A DNA stretch of 64,000 nt from Pontibacter indicus (GCF_900156345.1 NZ_FTPP01000003.1:186001-250000), one strand, 5' to 3'. Counted from the first letter of the stretch, positions 53,871 through 63,217 are shown. A program made the numbers and translations. The notes: generated from the letters alone by a model not told the origin.

Positions 53871-54488
53871 ATGGAAATCATTCTCGCCACGCTTTCTGCC
53901 CTCTTCTCGGTTGTGAACCCTTTCGGGGCCATGCCGGTCTTCCTGACGCTTACCCAGAACGACACACCCGTTCAGCGCAACCAACAGGCGCTCAAGGCCT
54001 GCCTCTACATGGTCGGTATCCTGGCCGTGTTCTTCCTGGCGGGTCAGTACGTGCTCAACTTCTTCGGTATCCGCATCCATGACCTGCGCATTGCGGGCGG
54101 ACTCATGATCATGAAAGCTGGGTTTGACCTCCTCACACCGGGCGGTAGCAATAAAAAAGTGTCACCGGATGTGGTAGAAGAGGCACAGCTAAAAGAAGAC
54201 ATCTCCTTTACGCCGCTGGCCATGCCGATGCTTTCAGGCCCGGGAGCCATTGCCGTGAGCATCGGCCTGTTCACCACCTCCCTCTCCTACCTCGACATGG
54301 TGCTGATCCTGATCGGCATTATCCTGCTGGCCGTGATCAGCTACGTCATCCTCCGCTTCTCGACACAGCTGACACGCTTTATGGGCAAAGCCGGCCTGTC
54401 AGCACTGTCGCGCATCATGGGCTTTATCGTGCTCTCGATTGGCGTGAACTTCATCGTGTCGGCAATTTATGCGCTCTTCTTATCGTAA
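53871..54488 (+). CDS. MarC-family integral membrane protein, copy 1
   Basis: The 205-residue protein has about six helices. It is started at the ATG at 53871, because an upstream start would add 39 residues that do not match the family. It opens MEIILATLSALFSVVNPFGAMPVF, the UPF0056/MarC signature with NPxGxxP. Helix 3 contains RIAGGLMIMKAGFDLL, and the SPLAMPMLSGPGAIAV-type motif is near 115. MarC proteins are inner-membrane proteins of unsettled function, and the old link to multiple antibiotic resistance was not upheld. The next gene is a paralog 279 bases away. The two look like a tandem duplication. Confidence 0.88.
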   Translation: MEIILATLSALFSVVNPFGAMPVFLTLTQNDTPVQRNQQALKACLYMVGILAVFFLAGQYVLNFFGIRIHDLRIAGGLMIMKAGFDLLTPGGSNKKVSPDVVEEAQLKEDISFTPLAMPMLSGPGAIAVSIGLFTTSLSYLDMVLILIGIILLAVISYVILRFSTQLTRFMGKAGLSALSRIMGFIVLSIGVNFIVSAIYALFLS

Positions 54489-54734
54489 CCGTACCGCATG
54501 GAGCCGGTTCGCATCCGTGAAGTAAACAGATAGCACCGGGCAACTGAGCTATACCTGCATTTCCCATTTTACGCCTAATAACTCAGGTATAGGCGCCAAA
54601 AATGAAGCTGGATTTGAGGTCTAAACGTCAGTCAAGTGTTTCATCCGCACTCCTGAGTTACACAACTGATTGCTCTGGCAACACACTTAATAATCTCACA
54701 ACACGGTCTTTACACAGGCATAATTTTCGGCCCA

Positions 54735-54742
54735 TAGCTTTG
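54735..54742 (+). promoter_or_regulatory. -7 promoter box TAGCTTTG of MarC copy 2
   Basis: TAGCTTTG matches TAnnTTTG and lies 25 bases before the ATG at 54768, giving a short leader. The expected -33 TTTG is not seen. Confidence 0.4.
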
Positions 54743-54767
54743 CCATTACAAACAACCCTACCAAGCT

Positions 54768-55388
54768 ATGGAAATGATGCTGGCCACTTTTTCGGCCCTT
54801 TTTAGTGTGGTGAATCCCTTCGGAGCCATGCCCGTTTTTCTGACCCTCACCCAGGACGACACCCCATCCAACCAGAAGCAACAGGCGTTTCGGGCCTGTA
54901 TCTACATGGCGCTCATCCTGGCGGTGTTTTTCCTGGCGGGCCAATATGTGCTCAACTTTTTTGGCATCCGGCTGCACGATATCCGCATCGCGGGCGGACT
55001 GATGATCATGAAAGCAGGCTTCGAGTTACTGTCCAGCAAGGCACATCGGGGCAAAAAAGTATCGAAGGGCGTAATGAAAGAGAGCCTGCAGAAGGAGGAT
55101 ATTTCATTCGCACCACTGGCCATGCCCATGCTCTCCGGACCAGGGGCCATCGCTGTGAGCATCAGCCTCTACTCCGACGCCCTGCAACTTGCTGACCTGG
55201 GATTGGTGATAGCCGCTATTGTTGCCCTGGCCGTGGTCGCCTACCTCATCCTGATTTCCTCCCACCAGTTGCTGCAGTTCATGGGAAAAGCCGGTCTGTC
55301 GGCGCTCTCACGCATTATGGGCTTTATCGTGCTTTCGATCGGCGTGAACTTCATTGTGACAGGTATACAGGGGCTGTTTTTTGTCTGA
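54768..55388 (+). CDS. MarC-family integral membrane protein, copy 2
   Basis: The 206-residue paralog of the preceding gene opens MEMMLATFSALFSVVNPFGAMPVF and keeps LAMPMLSGPGAIAVSISL and GKAGLSALSRIMGFIVLSIGVNFIV. By eye about 65-70% of residues are shared, and the most divergent part is the cytosolic loop (KAHRGKKVSKGVMKESLQ) and helices 4-5. It has its own promoter box, so the two copies may be regulated separately. Function is unknown as for all MarC members. Composite repeat copy B begins about 40 bases downstream. Confidence 0.88.
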   Translation: MEMMLATFSALFSVVNPFGAMPVFLTLTQDDTPSNQKQQAFRACIYMALILAVFFLAGQYVLNFFGIRLHDIRIAGGLMIMKAGFELLSSKAHRGKKVSKGVMKESLQKEDISFAPLAMPMLSGPGAIAVSISLYSDALQLADLGLVIAAIVALAVVAYLILISSHQLLQFMGKAGLSALSRIMGFIVLSIGVNFIVTGIQGLFFV

Positions 55389-55427
55389 GTCTATACCTAG
55401 AGCACTTGCCCGAAATTTGAGGGGAGT

Positions 55428-55808
55428 GTGCACGATTGTCATCCCCTGCCCCTTCTTTGTCGAGCCCCCTACCCCCATCTGTAGTTACCTGTTCACAGGT
55501 ACAGCTTCGTAGTTGAAGCAGTTTGGCACTCCCACTGGTTGAACACACCCCTGCCCCTCTCAAGAGGGGAATTCTAGCTACTACCAAACTACAAGCACAA
55601 GCTTCGTTGCTCTTGTTACAACCCCTTGGCACGCATTGAAAGACATCCTTGCCCCGGAAGCGATGAAACAGGTAGCTGTGCCAGGTGCACCAAATGACAC
55701 TCCACTGTTTGAGCGTTCAGCGAGTTTGGAGGGTCTTGACTTTTTTGCCTACTTTTTGTGTCAAGACAAAAAGTAGGGCCCGCCCGGCCAGGGCAAGCTA
55801 TGAAACAA
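55428..55808 (+). repeat. Composite intergenic repeat, copy B
   Basis: It starts with GTGCACGATT and a CCTTCTTTGTCGA module and ends with the 131-base core at 55678-55808. The core runs from GTGCCAGGTGCAC to GGGCAAGCTATGAAACAAG and includes a hairpin with 9-base arms at 55751-55774. GTCTTGAC also occurs twice as an inverted pair. Copies A (inverted) and C share these modules with different insertions. It lies between MarC copy 2 and hemE. Frames in it containing AYFLCQDKK are probably spurious. Confidence 0.82.
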
Positions 55809-56080
55809 GTCAGGTTGCTATACCTGCGACAATGGTTGTAATATGATATACCTATACCTATATCTGAACACGGGGATGTGGACATCCCCACTAGATTGCT
55901 TTCGGATCTGGAGATCCAAAAGAGCCTTCTGGCAGTTTGCTATACCTGCATAACTGAGGCCAGGCAAAAACAAACTCCAACATTCCACTACGAGCAAGAG
56001 TAAAACGTCTTTAACCGACAGGTATAGCCCTTGTCTTTTTGATGATAACAATCATCTTCTGACAGTCGGTATTTTTAACG

Positions 56081-56088
56081 TATCTTTG
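56081..56088 (+). promoter_or_regulatory. -7 promoter box TATCTTTG of hemE, with TCTG at -33
   Basis: TCTG (56058-56061), then exactly 19 bases, then TATCTTTG. The box ends 4 bases before the ATG at 56093, so the message is probably leaderless. Confidence 0.6.
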
Positions 56089-56092
56089 TACC

Positions 56093-57133
56093 ATGCAACT
56101 GAAGAATGACCTGCTTATAAGAGCCGCCAAAGGGGAAACCGTAGAACGTACTCCGGTGTGGCTGATGCGCCAGGCCGGACGCATCCTACCTGAATACAGA
56201 GCCGTACGCGAAAGCCTGAGTGGATTTAAGGAACTGGTGGAGACACCGGACCTGGCCGCTGAAGTGACCATCCAACCCGTTGACATCCTCGATGTGGATG
56301 CCGCCATCATTTTCTCTGACATCTTGGTGGTGCCCGAGGCAATGGGCTGCACCTACGAAATGGTGGAAAAGCGCGGTCCGTGGTTCCCGAAAACCATCCG
56401 CACCGAGGCTGACCTGGCACGCCTGCGCGTAGCCGACCCGCACGAGCACCTGGGTTATGTGCTGGAGGCCATCAAAGTGACCAAGAAAGCCCTGAATGGC
56501 CGCGTGCCACTGATCGGTTTTGCTGGTGCTCCCTGGACGATCCTGGCCTACATGGTGGAAGGAAGCGGCTCCAAGACATTCTCGCACGCACGCGGGCTGC
56601 TCTATACCAACCCGGTATTGGCGCACCAAATGCTGCGCATGATCACCGATACCACCATCGCTTACCTGAAAGCACAGGTAGAAGCCGGTGCTAACCTGAT
56701 CCAGGTATTCGACTCATGGGCAGGTATCCTCACGCCGGCGCACTACCGCGAGTTCTCCCTGCCTTATATCACTGAGATCTGCAACGCGATCAACAATGTA
56801 CCAGTGACTGTGTTTGCAAAAGGCGCTTTCTTTGCGCTGGAAGATTTCAGCAAACTGAACTGCGAAACCATCGGCCTCGACTGGAACATGGACATCAAGA
56901 CCTCCAGAGCACAGGTTGGTCCGAACAAGACCCTGCAGGGCAACATGGACCCATGCCTGCTTTACAGCTCGTTCGAAACCATCCAGCACGAGACGATCAA
57001 AATGCTTAAAGAGTTCGGTCCACAGCGCCACATCGCCAACCTCGGCCACGGCGTATACCCTGACACGGATCCGGAAAAAGTAAAATGCTTTATACAGACC
57101 GTGAAGGAGTACAGTGGAGCATTGAGAAGTTAG
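56093..57133 (+). CDS. hemE: Uroporphyrinogen decarboxylase
   Basis: HemE removes four carboxyl groups from uroporphyrinogen III to give coproporphyrinogen III in haem synthesis. The 346-residue cytosolic enzyme has the first family signature [16 protein letters not shown] near 20-35 and the second [16 protein letters not shown] near 140. The DSWAG segment near 205 carries substrate-contacting residues, and the terminal Gly-His motif is [10 protein letters not shown] near 325. Length is normal. It stands alone, with a box-like promoter immediately before it and a long perfect palindrome after it. Confidence 0.97.
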   Translation: MQLKNDLLIRAAKGETVERTPVWLMRQAGRILPEYRAVRESLSGFKELVETPDLAAEVTIQPVDILDVDAAIIFSDILVVPEAMGCTYEMVEKRGPWFPKTIRTEADLARLRVADPHEHLGYVLEAIKVTKKALNGRVPLIGFAGAPWTILAYMVEGSGSKTFSHARGLLYTNPVLAHQMLRMITDTTIAYLKAQVEAGANLIQVFDSWAGILTPAHYREFSLPYITEICNAINNVPVTVFAKGAFFALEDFSKLNCETIGLDWNMDIKTSRAQVGPNKTLQGNMDPCLLYSSFETIQHETIKMLKEFGPQRHIANLGHGVYPDTDPEKVKCFIQTVKEYSGALRS

Positions 57134-57216
57134 AGAGTTTAGAAGGTAGAAAGTTAAGAAGCGAAGCGTATACCTAAACTCTGACTTAGAACTTTCAACT
57201 ACTTACTTAATATTTG

Positions 57217-57258
57217 AAACAGCGAAGGTCCGCCAAATTTGGCGGACCTTCGCTGTTT
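57217..57258. terminator. 42-base perfect palindrome between hemE and the TrkH genes
   Basis: Two 21-base arms beginning AAACAGCGAAGG meet with no spacer at the centre (AAATTT). It lies 84 bases after hemE and 77 bases from the convergent TrkH stop and should act as a terminator in both directions. On the DNA level it is a perfect palindrome, which is unusual. Confidence 0.85.
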
Positions 57259-57334
57259 ATAAATGCTTTTGTTTCTTGGCACTAAAGGCCCGCTTACCTT
57301 ACTACCTTTCCACCTTCTAAACTTCCTAACTTTC

Positions 57335-59134
57335 TTAGCCGACCGGCAACTGGGTTTCCGGGTATTTGTAAGCAGTGGTGGTGGCGCGGGTGCTTAGCGC
57401 GACGGCCAGCGTGAGTGTACCGACACGCCCAATAAACATAGAAAGGATCAACACGCCTTTCCCAGTGTCAGATATGCCGGCCGTTATACCTGTGCTGAGC
57501 CCCACGGTGGCAAAAGCCGACACCTGTTCGACGGCTAAGCGCATGATGTCGAACTGCGAGTCGGTGATGGAGAGGACAAACAGGAAAAAGAGGTTCAGCA
57601 TTGCTGCAAAGGCAAAGACAGAAAAGGCCTTGTAAGACACAGCGTGAGGAATCGTTCTATTGCTAATCTCCACATGGCGCTTGCCTCGGATAGTGGTCCA
57701 TACCGTGAGTAGGATGATCAGGAAGGTGGTCGTCTTGATACCTCCCCCCGTAGAGCCAGGCGATGCCCCAATAAACATCAGGAAAATGAACATCAATAGC
57801 GTTGGCATGGTGAGAGCCGACATATCGACGGTGTTATAGCCCGCCGTTCGGGTTGTCACCGATTGAAAAAAGGACGTAACGATGGCTTCAGCAAAGTTCA
57901 GGTGCGCCAGTGTGTTGAAGTACTCCAACAAAAAGAAACCGACTGTACCTAATATGATGAGAGCGGCTGAGGTATAGATGGTGATGCGGGAAAGCAGTTT
58001 CCAATTTTTCCAGGGCGTACCGAGTCGTGTCCGCATTGACTTTGGCGACAGCACATCCATGATGGTCGGAAAGCCAATGCCTCCCAGAATGATCAAAAAC
58101 GCAATAACCAGGTGCAGCACGTATGAATGACGCACAGGCAGTGTATACAGGCCCTCTGGAAACAGCGAGATACCGGCATTACAAAAGGCCGAGACAGAGT
58201 GAAAGATGGAGTAGAATATTTTACTGCCCAGACTGACAAACTCAACGTCGTTGCCCCAGGTCATGAAAAGCACAAGCGCTCCAATGCCCTCAATTGTGAA
58301 TGTCATCAAGACCAGGCTGCGCAACAGACTTTGGGTGGAGAAAAGCGTATCGCTTTCCAGGATCTCGTACATGGCCAGGTGCTGCTTAATACCCATCCGC
58401 TGTCGCATGAGCGAAACAAAGAACGTAGCGAAGGTCAGGATGCCCAAGCCTCCCAGCTGTATCAGCATCAGCAGCACCAACTGCCCCGAAAAAGTAAAGT
58501 AAGTACCCGGGTCCACCACCACCAGACCTGTCACGCAGGATGCCGTGGTCGCCATAAAGAGCGCATCGATGAAGCGCATACTGCCCGGCGAGGTGATCAT
58601 GTTCGGCATCATGAGCAGACCAGCCCCTATCAGCACCAGGCCCAGAAAGCTCAGCAGGAAAATAACCGTAGGCTTAAGCTGCAAAACCTTGAAATAAACC
58701 CGGGTTTCCAGCAGCTCGATGATCAGCAGCACCAGCATGTAAATAGAAACCACCAACCGGTACAGCTCCACCGAAAGCATAATGCCGGTGCTGTCAAACA
58801 GGTTATACACAACGGGTAGCTGCAGGATGTAGGTACCCACCAGGTTTAGGAAGACGATTGCCATCAGCACACCTTCAAACCAGGTCCGGCGGAGAAACCT
58901 CTTCCGCTCAAAGGTATAGAGGATCCGGAGCAGGTAGATGAGTACAAAGACCGCAAAAATTCCATCAATGGCATGAAACAGTCTTTGCACAACGACCGGG
59001 TCCTGTGCCATGCCGTGGGCGTACACCAGCAGCGTGATCGAAAGCAGGGTAAGCAGGTACGTAGTGCGGCGCATCAGGGCGTATGCCTGCAGTTTGCTAC
59101 CGTATAAAAGCCTATTGAGCCTTTCTGTACTCAT
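57335..59134 (-). CDS. TrkH/KtrB-family potassium transporter with extra N-terminal membrane domain, copy 1
   Basis: The 599-residue protein carries the four-fold K+ pore signature: TASCVTGL near 195, SAFCNAGIS near 315, TRTAGYNT near 430 and ATVGLSTGIT near 550. Each has the filter Gly. About 155 residues with four extra helices precede the usual TrkH start. The second and third of these (IDGIFAVFVLIYLLRIL, then RTWFEGVLMAI) faintly resemble S2-S3 of voltage-sensor-like domains, though S4-type arginines are lacking. No ktrA/trkA RCK gene is next to it. It is the tandem duplicate of the gene at 59191, probably in one operon with it. Confidence 0.88.
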   Translation of the reverse strand: MSTERLNRLLYGSKLQAYALMRRTTYLLTLLSITLLVYAHGMAQDPVVVQRLFHAIDGIFAVFVLIYLLRILYTFERKRFLRRTWFEGVLMAIVFLNLVGTYILQLPVVYNLFDSTGIMLSVELYRLVVSIYMLVLLIIELLETRVYFKVLQLKPTVIFLLSFLGLVLIGAGLLMMPNMITSPGSMRFIDALFMATTASCVTGLVVVDPGTYFTFSGQLVLLMLIQLGGLGILTFATFFVSLMRQRMGIKQHLAMYEILESDTLFSTQSLLRSLVLMTFTIEGIGALVLFMTWGNDVEFVSLGSKIFYSIFHSVSAFCNAGISLFPEGLYTLPVRHSYVLHLVIAFLIILGGIGFPTIMDVLSPKSMRTRLGTPWKNWKLLSRITIYTSAALIILGTVGFFLLEYFNTLAHLNFAEAIVTSFFQSVTTRTAGYNTVDMSALTMPTLLMFIFLMFIGASPGSTGGGIKTTTFLIILLTVWTTIRGKRHVEISNRTIPHAVSYKAFSVFAFAAMLNLFFLFVLSITDSQFDIMRLAVEQVSAFATVGLSTGITAGISDTGKGVLILSMFIGRVGTLTLAVALSTRATTTAYKYPETQLPVG

Positions 59135-59190
59135 AAAACATTACATCATTTCTGGTAAGCCTTGCAGCAGTAAACGCAGCCACACCTGTC

Positions 59191-60990
59191 TTAGCCGACT
59201 GCCAGGTGCGCATCAGGATATTTATAAGCAGTGGAGGAAGCCCGTGTACTGATAGCGAGCGCCAAAGTGAGTGTTCCAACCCTGCCGATATACATAGACA
59301 GGATTATGACCGTTTTGCCGATATCTGAAAGGCCGGCCGTTATACCTGTGCTCAGCCCCACGGTGGCAAATGCCGACACCTGCTCAAAGGCCAGCCGCAG
59401 TATGTCAAACTGGGCGTCGGTGATGGAGAGTATGATCAGGAAGAGGATGTTGAAAACCACAGCAAACGTAAAAACCGCAAAGGCTTTATACGAAACGGAG
59501 TGTGGTATAGTGCGCTTGCTGATCTCAATGTTACGCTTTCCGACTATCGTTGTCCAAACGGTTAGTATAATCACTGTAAAGGTCGTGGTTTTGATACCGC
59601 CGCCCATCGAGCCCGGGGAGGCGCCGATGAACATCAGGATCATCATGATTAGCAGGGCGGGCGACGAAATACTGGAAACATCCACGGTGTGAAAACCTGC
59701 CGAACGCGTTGTGGCCGATTGAAAGAAAGACGTAATAAGCGCCTCTGCGAAGTTCAGGCTAGACAGTGTGTTGAAGTACTCCAGCAAAAAGAAGGTAACG
59801 GTGCCAAAGGCTAGTAGCCCAGCCGAGGTATACACGGTCACACGCGTCATCAGCTTCCAGTTGCGCCAGGGCATCGCCATTCTTGTACGCATGGAATCCG
59901 GTGAAAATACATCCAGCATAGTCGGGAAGCCGATGCCCCCCAGAATAAGGAGCGCCGCAATCGTCAGGTGCATGACGTAGGCATTCTGCAGCGGATTGCT
60001 GTAGAGGCCCTCCGGGAACAGAGAAAGGCCGGCATTGCAGAAACCTGACACGGCATGAAACACCGAAAAGAAGATTTTGCTGCCCAGCCCCACAAACTCC
60101 ACCTCGTTGCTCCACGTCGCAAAAATAATCACGGCCCCGATCGCCTCGATTGAGAGCGTCATCATGATCAGTTTGCGGAGGAGGCTTTTGGTAAACGAAA
60201 TCGACTCACTCTCAAGCAGCTCGTACATGGCCACGTGCTGTTTAATACCGATACCCTGCCGCATGAGCGTGGCAAAGAACGTGGCAAAGGTCATCACACC
60301 CAGTCCGCCCAGCTGAATCAGTATTAACAGCACCACCTGCCCCGAAAAGGTAAAGTAAGTGCCCGGATCCACGACAGCCAGCCCCGTGATGCACGAGGCG
60401 CTGGTAGACATAAACAGTGCATCGATGAATCGCATGCCGGCCGGGTCGTTGGTCATTTTGGGCAGCATAAACAGGGCCGTGCCGATGGCAATGAGCGTCA
60501 GAAAGCTCATCAGGAAGGTGATGGCCGGTTTTACCTGCAGGGTTTTGAGGTGCACCCGGGTCTCGAGCAGTTCCACCACCAGCAGCATCAGCATGTAGAG
60601 CGACACCAGCACACGGTATACCTCAACCGAAAGCGGCATCCCCAGCCCCTCAAAAATATTGTAGATAACCGGATAGTTTAGCAGATAGGTCCCTACCTGG
60701 TTGACCAGGATAATACCCATCAGGGTCCCCTCGAACCAGGTACGCTGCAGGAATTTCAATCGCTCAAAGCCATAGAGAATCCGCAGCAGGTAGATCAGCA
60801 CAAAGATGGCAAGTATGCCGTCAATGCCGTAAAAAATAAGCTGGAGGATTTTAGGGTCTGTGACGACACCGTGCGCATACAGCAGCAGCCCTATCGCCAC
60901 CACCGTGAGCGTATAGGTAGTGCGGCGCATCAGCATGTATGCCCGCAGTTTGCTGCCGTATAAGAGCCTGTTAAGCTGTTCGGTGTTCAT
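59191..60990 (-). CDS. TrkH/KtrB-family potassium transporter with extra N-terminal membrane domain, copy 2
   Basis: The 599-residue duplicate of the downstream gene has exactly the same length and the same extra N-terminal helices. Filter segments are SASCITGL, SGFCNAGLS, TRSAGFHT and ATVGLSTGIT. Both proteins end YKYPxxxLxVG. The gene overlaps the 3' end of hldA by 20 bases, which indicates translational coupling. Two copies of one K+ transporter in tandem could be a heterodimer pair or have different affinities, because KtrB works as a dimer. Confidence 0.88.
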   Translation of the reverse strand: MNTEQLNRLLYGSKLRAYMLMRRTTYTLTVVAIGLLLYAHGVVTDPKILQLIFYGIDGILAIFVLIYLLRILYGFERLKFLQRTWFEGTLMGIILVNQVGTYLLNYPVIYNIFEGLGMPLSVEVYRVLVSLYMLMLLVVELLETRVHLKTLQVKPAITFLMSFLTLIAIGTALFMLPKMTNDPAGMRFIDALFMSTSASCITGLAVVDPGTYFTFSGQVVLLILIQLGGLGVMTFATFFATLMRQGIGIKQHVAMYELLESESISFTKSLLRKLIMMTLSIEAIGAVIIFATWSNEVEFVGLGSKIFFSVFHAVSGFCNAGLSLFPEGLYSNPLQNAYVMHLTIAALLILGGIGFPTMLDVFSPDSMRTRMAMPWRNWKLMTRVTVYTSAGLLAFGTVTFFLLEYFNTLSSLNFAEALITSFFQSATTRSAGFHTVDVSSISSPALLIMMILMFIGASPGSMGGGIKTTTFTVIILTVWTTIVGKRNIEISKRTIPHSVSYKAFAVFTFAVVFNILFLIILSITDAQFDILRLAFEQVSAFATVGLSTGITAGLSDIGKTVIILSMYIGRVGTLTLALAISTRASSTAYKYPDAHLAVG

Positions 60991-61990
60991 GTGTCTCGTA
61001 CAGCCTGTTCTCTTTTGCTTCCTGGAACAAGCGGTTTCTATCGACAGGCACCACGCCTACCTGCTCGCATACCAGTCCGCCGCCCAGGTTGCTGAGGCCG
61101 GCCAGAAACGGCAGCGAGGTGCGGAGCGCCATGCACAGCGCCGCAATACTGATTACGGTATCACCTGCGCCGGACACATCGGAGATGGAACGGCGATGGG
61201 CAGGTATGTAGGTCTTCTCCTCCCCCTCGGCAATGAACACGCCACGCTCTGATAAGGTTACGAGCACCTGCTGTGTCTGCAGTCGCTTCTGAAGTTGGGC
61301 TACAGCCTCTTCAAAAGCAGGCAGGTTCTCGTCGGCAAACTCCACTTTCAGCCCTTCTTTAAGTTCTTTCAGGTTCGGTTTGAAAAGCGTGCAGCCTTTA
61401 TAGCTAAGGAAGTTCTTCTTCTTTGGGTCCACCACGTTCGGTATACCCCGCTCGTTGGCCAGCTCGATGAAGCGGGCGATGTTTTGCTCGGAGAACACAC
61501 CTTTGTCATAGTCCTCAAACACAACCACATCGGCACGATCGAGCAGCTTTTGAAAATGCTCCTCCAGGTGGCGCTCTTCGTAGTCGGCCAGGTTGTGCTC
61601 GATCTCGGCGTCGACGCGCAGCAATTGCTGCCCACCCGCTATAATGCGGTGCTTGATAGTAGTCACCCGCTCCGGACTCTGCACGATGCCTTCTGTAGAG
61701 AGGCCTCGCTCTTCCATCAGGCGCAGGAAATCACCGCCGTCCGGGTCATCACCTATAACAGAGCAAAGGAGCGGCGTCGCACCCATGGCCTGTACGTTCA
61801 GGGCCACGTTGGCAGCCCCCCCCAGGCGCTTCTCGCGCTTCACTACGTTCACAATCGGCACGGGGGCCTCCGGTGAAATGCGCGTCGACTTGCCCCACAG
61901 GTATGAGTCGATCATCACATCCCCCACAATAAGCACGGTCAGGCGGTCAAACGCGCTGAAAATATCTTCTAAATTGGTAAGCTGCTTCAT
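60971..61990 (-). CDS. hldA: D-glycero-beta-D-manno-heptose-7-phosphate kinase (RfaE1/HldA type)
   Basis: The 339-residue PfkB-family kinase phosphorylates D-glycero-D-manno-heptose 7-phosphate in ADP-heptose synthesis for lipopolysaccharide core. It begins with VLIVGDVMIDSYLWGKSTRISPEAPVPIV, the HldE/RfaE N-terminal signature, and has RLGGAANVALNVQAMGA near 52. DISGAGDTVI-like DVSGAGDTVISI near 270 holds the catalytic Asp. Only the kinase domain is present; there is no fused adenylyltransferase (HldE C-terminal domain), so HldC must be elsewhere. Its start overlaps the aminotransferase stop by 1 base (TAATG). Confidence 0.9.
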   Translation of the reverse strand: MKQLTNLEDIFSAFDRLTVLIVGDVMIDSYLWGKSTRISPEAPVPIVNVVKREKRLGGAANVALNVQAMGATPLLCSVIGDDPDGGDFLRLMEERGLSTEGIVQSPERVTTIKHRIIAGGQQLLRVDAEIEHNLADYEERHLEEHFQKLLDRADVVVFEDYDKGVFSEQNIARFIELANERGIPNVVDPKKKNFLSYKGCTLFKPNLKELKEGLKVEFADENLPAFEEAVAQLQKRLQTQQVLVTLSERGVFIAEGEEKTYIPAHRRSISDVSGAGDTVISIAALCMALRTSLPFLAGLSNLGGGLVCEQVGVVPVDRNRLFQEAKENRLYETHEHRTA

Positions 61991-63198
61991 TATTGCAATT
62001 TGGCGAGGCTCTCCTTGATGCGGCGGAGCGCCTCGATTAATTTATCATCGGATGTGGCGTAAGAGAAACGGATACACTGCGGCGCGCCGAAGGCCTCGCC
62101 ACTCACCAGCGCCACATGTGCGTCGGTCAGCAGGTATAGGCTCAGGTCCAGTGCGCTGTTGATGGTGGTACCGTTGTAGCTCTTGCCGAAGTAGTGGCTC
62201 ACATCCGGAAAAATATAGAAAGCGCCGGTTGGCACATTGGTTTTAAAGCCTGGTATACCTTGCATGATCTCGAGCACCAGGTCGCGGCGGCGGCGGTAGG
62301 CGTCGCGCATTTCCAGTGCTGATTCATTCCCTCCGAGCAGCGCCGCGTGGGCCGCCTTCTGGGCGATGGAGCAGGTACCGGATGTGATCTGGCTCTGCAT
62401 TTTATCGCAGGCAGCGGCAATCTCTTTGTGCGCGGCGATGTAACCCACGCGCCAGCCCGTCATGGCGTAGCCTTTCGAAAAGCCATTCACGGTAATCACG
62501 CGGTCTTTGATAAAGTCGAAGGCAGCCATACTGGCGTGCTTGCCTCCGAAGTTGATGTACTCGTAGATCTCGTCAGCGATGACGTATACCTGCGGATGCT
62601 TCTCGAGCACCCTGGCCAGCGCCAGCAACTCCGCCTCGTCGAACACCGAACCGGTTGGGTTGCAGGGTGAGGAGTACATCACCACTTTGGTATTGGAGGT
62701 AATGGCGCTTTCCAGCTGCTCCGGCGTTACCTTGAAGTCGTTCTCCAGACGGCCCTGCAGCGGCACCGGCACCCCTTCCGCCAGCTTCACGATCTCCTCA
62801 TACGACACCCAGTAAGGCGAAAAGATGATCACTTCATCGCCCGGGTTCACCAGGCACATCACCGCGTTGGCAATGGATTGCTTGGCGCCTGTCGACACCA
62901 CGATGTTCTCCGGACCATAGTCCAGGTTGTTGTCGCGCTTGAACTTATCGGCAATGGCCTGGCGCAAGGCAGGAAAGCCCGGCACCGGGGTATAGAAGGT
63001 AAAGCCTTCGTCGATGGCCTGCTTGGCGGCATCTTTGATGTACTGGGGTGTCTGGAAATCCGGCTCCCCGAAGCTCAGGTTGATGATATCGAATCCCTGC
63101 GCCGCCAACTCACGGCCTTTCTTAGCCATGGCAATGGTCTGAGACTCCGAAAGCGAGGTGATCCGGTCGGAAAGTATATGTGAAGCGGTGTGCTGCAT
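61990..63198 (-). CDS. Pyridoxal-phosphate-dependent aminotransferase, aspartate-type
   Basis: The 402-residue class I aminotransferase (fold type I) has the substrate-Arg region NLSFGEPDFQTP near 40 and NPTGSVFDEAELLAL near 175. The PLP-binding lysine lies in VNGFSKGYAMTGWRVGYI near 235-250. The closest family seems to be AspC-like aminotransferases of subgroup I-alpha/gamma, which use 2-oxoglutarate. It is the first gene of an apparent operon with hldA and the two TrkH genes. A -7 box lies 20 bases upstream of the ATG. Confidence 0.9.
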   Translation of the reverse strand: MQHTASHILSDRITSLSESQTIAMAKKGRELAAQGFDIINLSFGEPDFQTPQYIKDAAKQAIDEGFTFYTPVPGFPALRQAIADKFKRDNNLDYGPENIVVSTGAKQSIANAVMCLVNPGDEVIIFSPYWVSYEEIVKLAEGVPVPLQGRLENDFKVTPEQLESAITSNTKVVMYSSPCNPTGSVFDEAELLALARVLEKHPQVYVIADEIYEYINFGGKHASMAAFDFIKDRVITVNGFSKGYAMTGWRVGYIAAHKEIAAACDKMQSQITSGTCSIAQKAAHAALLGGNESALEMRDAYRRRRDLVLEIMQGIPGFKTNVPTGAFYIFPDVSHYFGKSYNGTTINSALDLSLYLLTDAHVALVSGEAFGAPQCIRFSYATSDDKLIEALRRIKESLAKLQ

Positions 63199-63217
63199 GT
63201 CATTCTGAATTAAGCCC

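Noticed and set aside
55626-55645. A TTGGCAC site in repeat copy B as a sigma-54 promoter
   Set aside because: The spacing to the next TTG is wrong (3 bases, not 5), and the site lies in repeat DNA.
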